A DNA stretch of 64,000 nt from CAWFGW01 sp963849955 (GTDB lineage Bacteria; Bacteroidota; Bacteroidia; Cytophagales; JAAEPT01), in contig CAWKJU010000016.1 of the NCBI GenBank assembly GCA_963849955.1, positions 1 through 64,000 of the forward strand. The letters run 5' to 3'. Below the pieces are notes generated by a model. That model saw only the letters and a program-made list of their open reading frames with translations, did no database searches and was not told the DNA's origin. The position numbers were made by a program, and so were the translations under genes. Every line of letters begins with the position of its first letter. The stretch's first letter is position 1. Of this stretch, positions 63,466-64,000 are shown in pieces.

Positions 63466-64000
63466 TTATCCCCTCCAGACTAAATACGCCATATAAGAGA
63501 AGTATACCATAACAAATACCCAACCTTCCCACCGGTCAATTCGTGGTCTTTTACCTACTATTACCGCAAATATCAAAAGCATACTGGCAATAATGACCAT
63601 CATAATGTCGGTGTTAGAGGCCACATCAAATGGTAAAGGTCGAATTAGTGCACTAATACCCAAGATCCATAAGAGGTTAAAAATATTTGAACCTACTACG
63701 TTACCCACTGCCAAATCTGCATTCCCTTTTTTTGCTGCGATTGCAGAAGTTACAAGCTCTGGCAACGAGGTACCAATAGCAACTACTGTTAAACCAATTA
63801 ATGTTTCTGAAAGACCAAATACTTGTGCAATATGAACAGCACCATCGACCACCCACTTACCGCCTAAAAACAAGGATACAGACCCTAAGACAATGAACAA
63901 ATACGCTTTTTTATTGGGTAATAAATCAATTGAATCATCAGGGGTATTCAAATCCTTTTTGTTTTTTTTGGTATTAGAAACTACATAGATATAGGCCATA
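63466..64000 (-). CDS. Calcium/sodium antiporter, C-terminal part (partial)
   Basis: A 177-residue remainder of a CaCA/YrbG-type antiporter cut by the window edge; the 5' end is off the right side. It carries one complete alpha-repeat with GTSLPELVTSAIAAKKGNADLAVGNVVGSNIFNLL, the cation-binding signature, and five helices. It exchanges Na+ for Ca2+ in the inner membrane. The first Met seen is probably internal. Confidence 0.88.
   Translation of the reverse strand, partial: MAYIYVVSNTKKNKKDLNTPDDSIDLLPNKKAYLFIVLGSVSLFLGGKWVVDGAVHIAQVFGLSETLIGLTVVAIGTSLPELVTSAIAAKKGNADLAVGNVVGSNIFNLLWILGISALIRPLPFDVASNTDIMMVIIASMLLIFAVIVGKRPRIDRWEGWVFVMVYFSYMAYLVWRG

Overview
This 64 kb window comes from a low-GC member of the Bacteroidota, most likely order Flavobacteriales. 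The evidence is consistent: Bacteroidota-type promoters (TTTG-N19-TAnnTTTG, clearest in front of the rRNA operon), start codons without Shine-Dalgarno sequences, cargo with type IX secretion (T9SS) C-terminal domains, the acylornithine carbamoyltransferase variant of arginine synthesis, SusC-like TonB receptor architecture and a CcmE of the CxxxY class. I could not place it to genus by reading alone.

Layout. 1-2265: minus-strand rRNA operon (16S, tRNA-Ile, tRNA-Ala; 23S lies off the left edge) with its promoter, then a PyrR-like phosphoribosyltransferase. 2777-11433: one long minus-strand block with gaps of at most 35 nt: outer-membrane protein, lipoprotein, cytochrome c maturation genes ccmB-ccmC-ccmD-ccmE-ccmF, kdsC, another outer-membrane protein, and an ECF sigma factor with its membrane anti-sigma factor. 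11469-16653: pheS, three arginine genes (argF', argB, argE), two exported thioredoxin-fold proteins. 16659-19093: an HNH homing-endonuclease-like gene, tatA and gatA. 19158-27476: a tightly packed plus-strand set: lytic transglycosylase, a dimethylformamidase-like protein, an outer-membrane barrel, an exported TPR-CHAT protease-like protein, and a response regulator/histidine kinase pair; a 2162-residue T9SS-exported CARDB-repeat protein follows at 27681-34169. 34380-36848: a SulP anion transporter that ends in a T9SS type B (CHU_C-like) domain, and a small membrane protein. 36920-45781: rdgB, a KtrA-type protein, a CotH-like lipoprotein, a sodium:solute symporter with a 36-residue partner, a PIG-L deacetylase, and an acyl-CoA synthetase. 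45984-47273: an AT-rich pair of unknown membrane proteins. 47278-50681: a zinc-uptake-like module (TonB receptor, His-rich lipoprotein) divergent from a Fur/Zur regulator, with two palindromic operators between them. 50798-56977: a YD-repeat-like exported protein, apt, and a phoX / dihaem peroxidase / response regulator group. 57056-64000: a membrane protein, rbfA, an FtsX-type permease, a gamma carbonic anhydrase, cytochrome bd oxidase (cydAB plus a third small gene), and a truncated Na+/Ca2+ antiporter.

Most notable: (1) the SulP-STAS-CHU_C fusion; (2) the CHAT / dimethylformamidase-like / barrel / two-component operon beside a giant CARDB cell-surface protein, the best candidate for an undescribed system; (3) the CxxxY CcmE in a Ccm cluster without ccmG or ccmH; (4) the two operators that overlap both divergent promoters of the zinc module. 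All functional statements are from reading sequence and motif memory; no searches were run.
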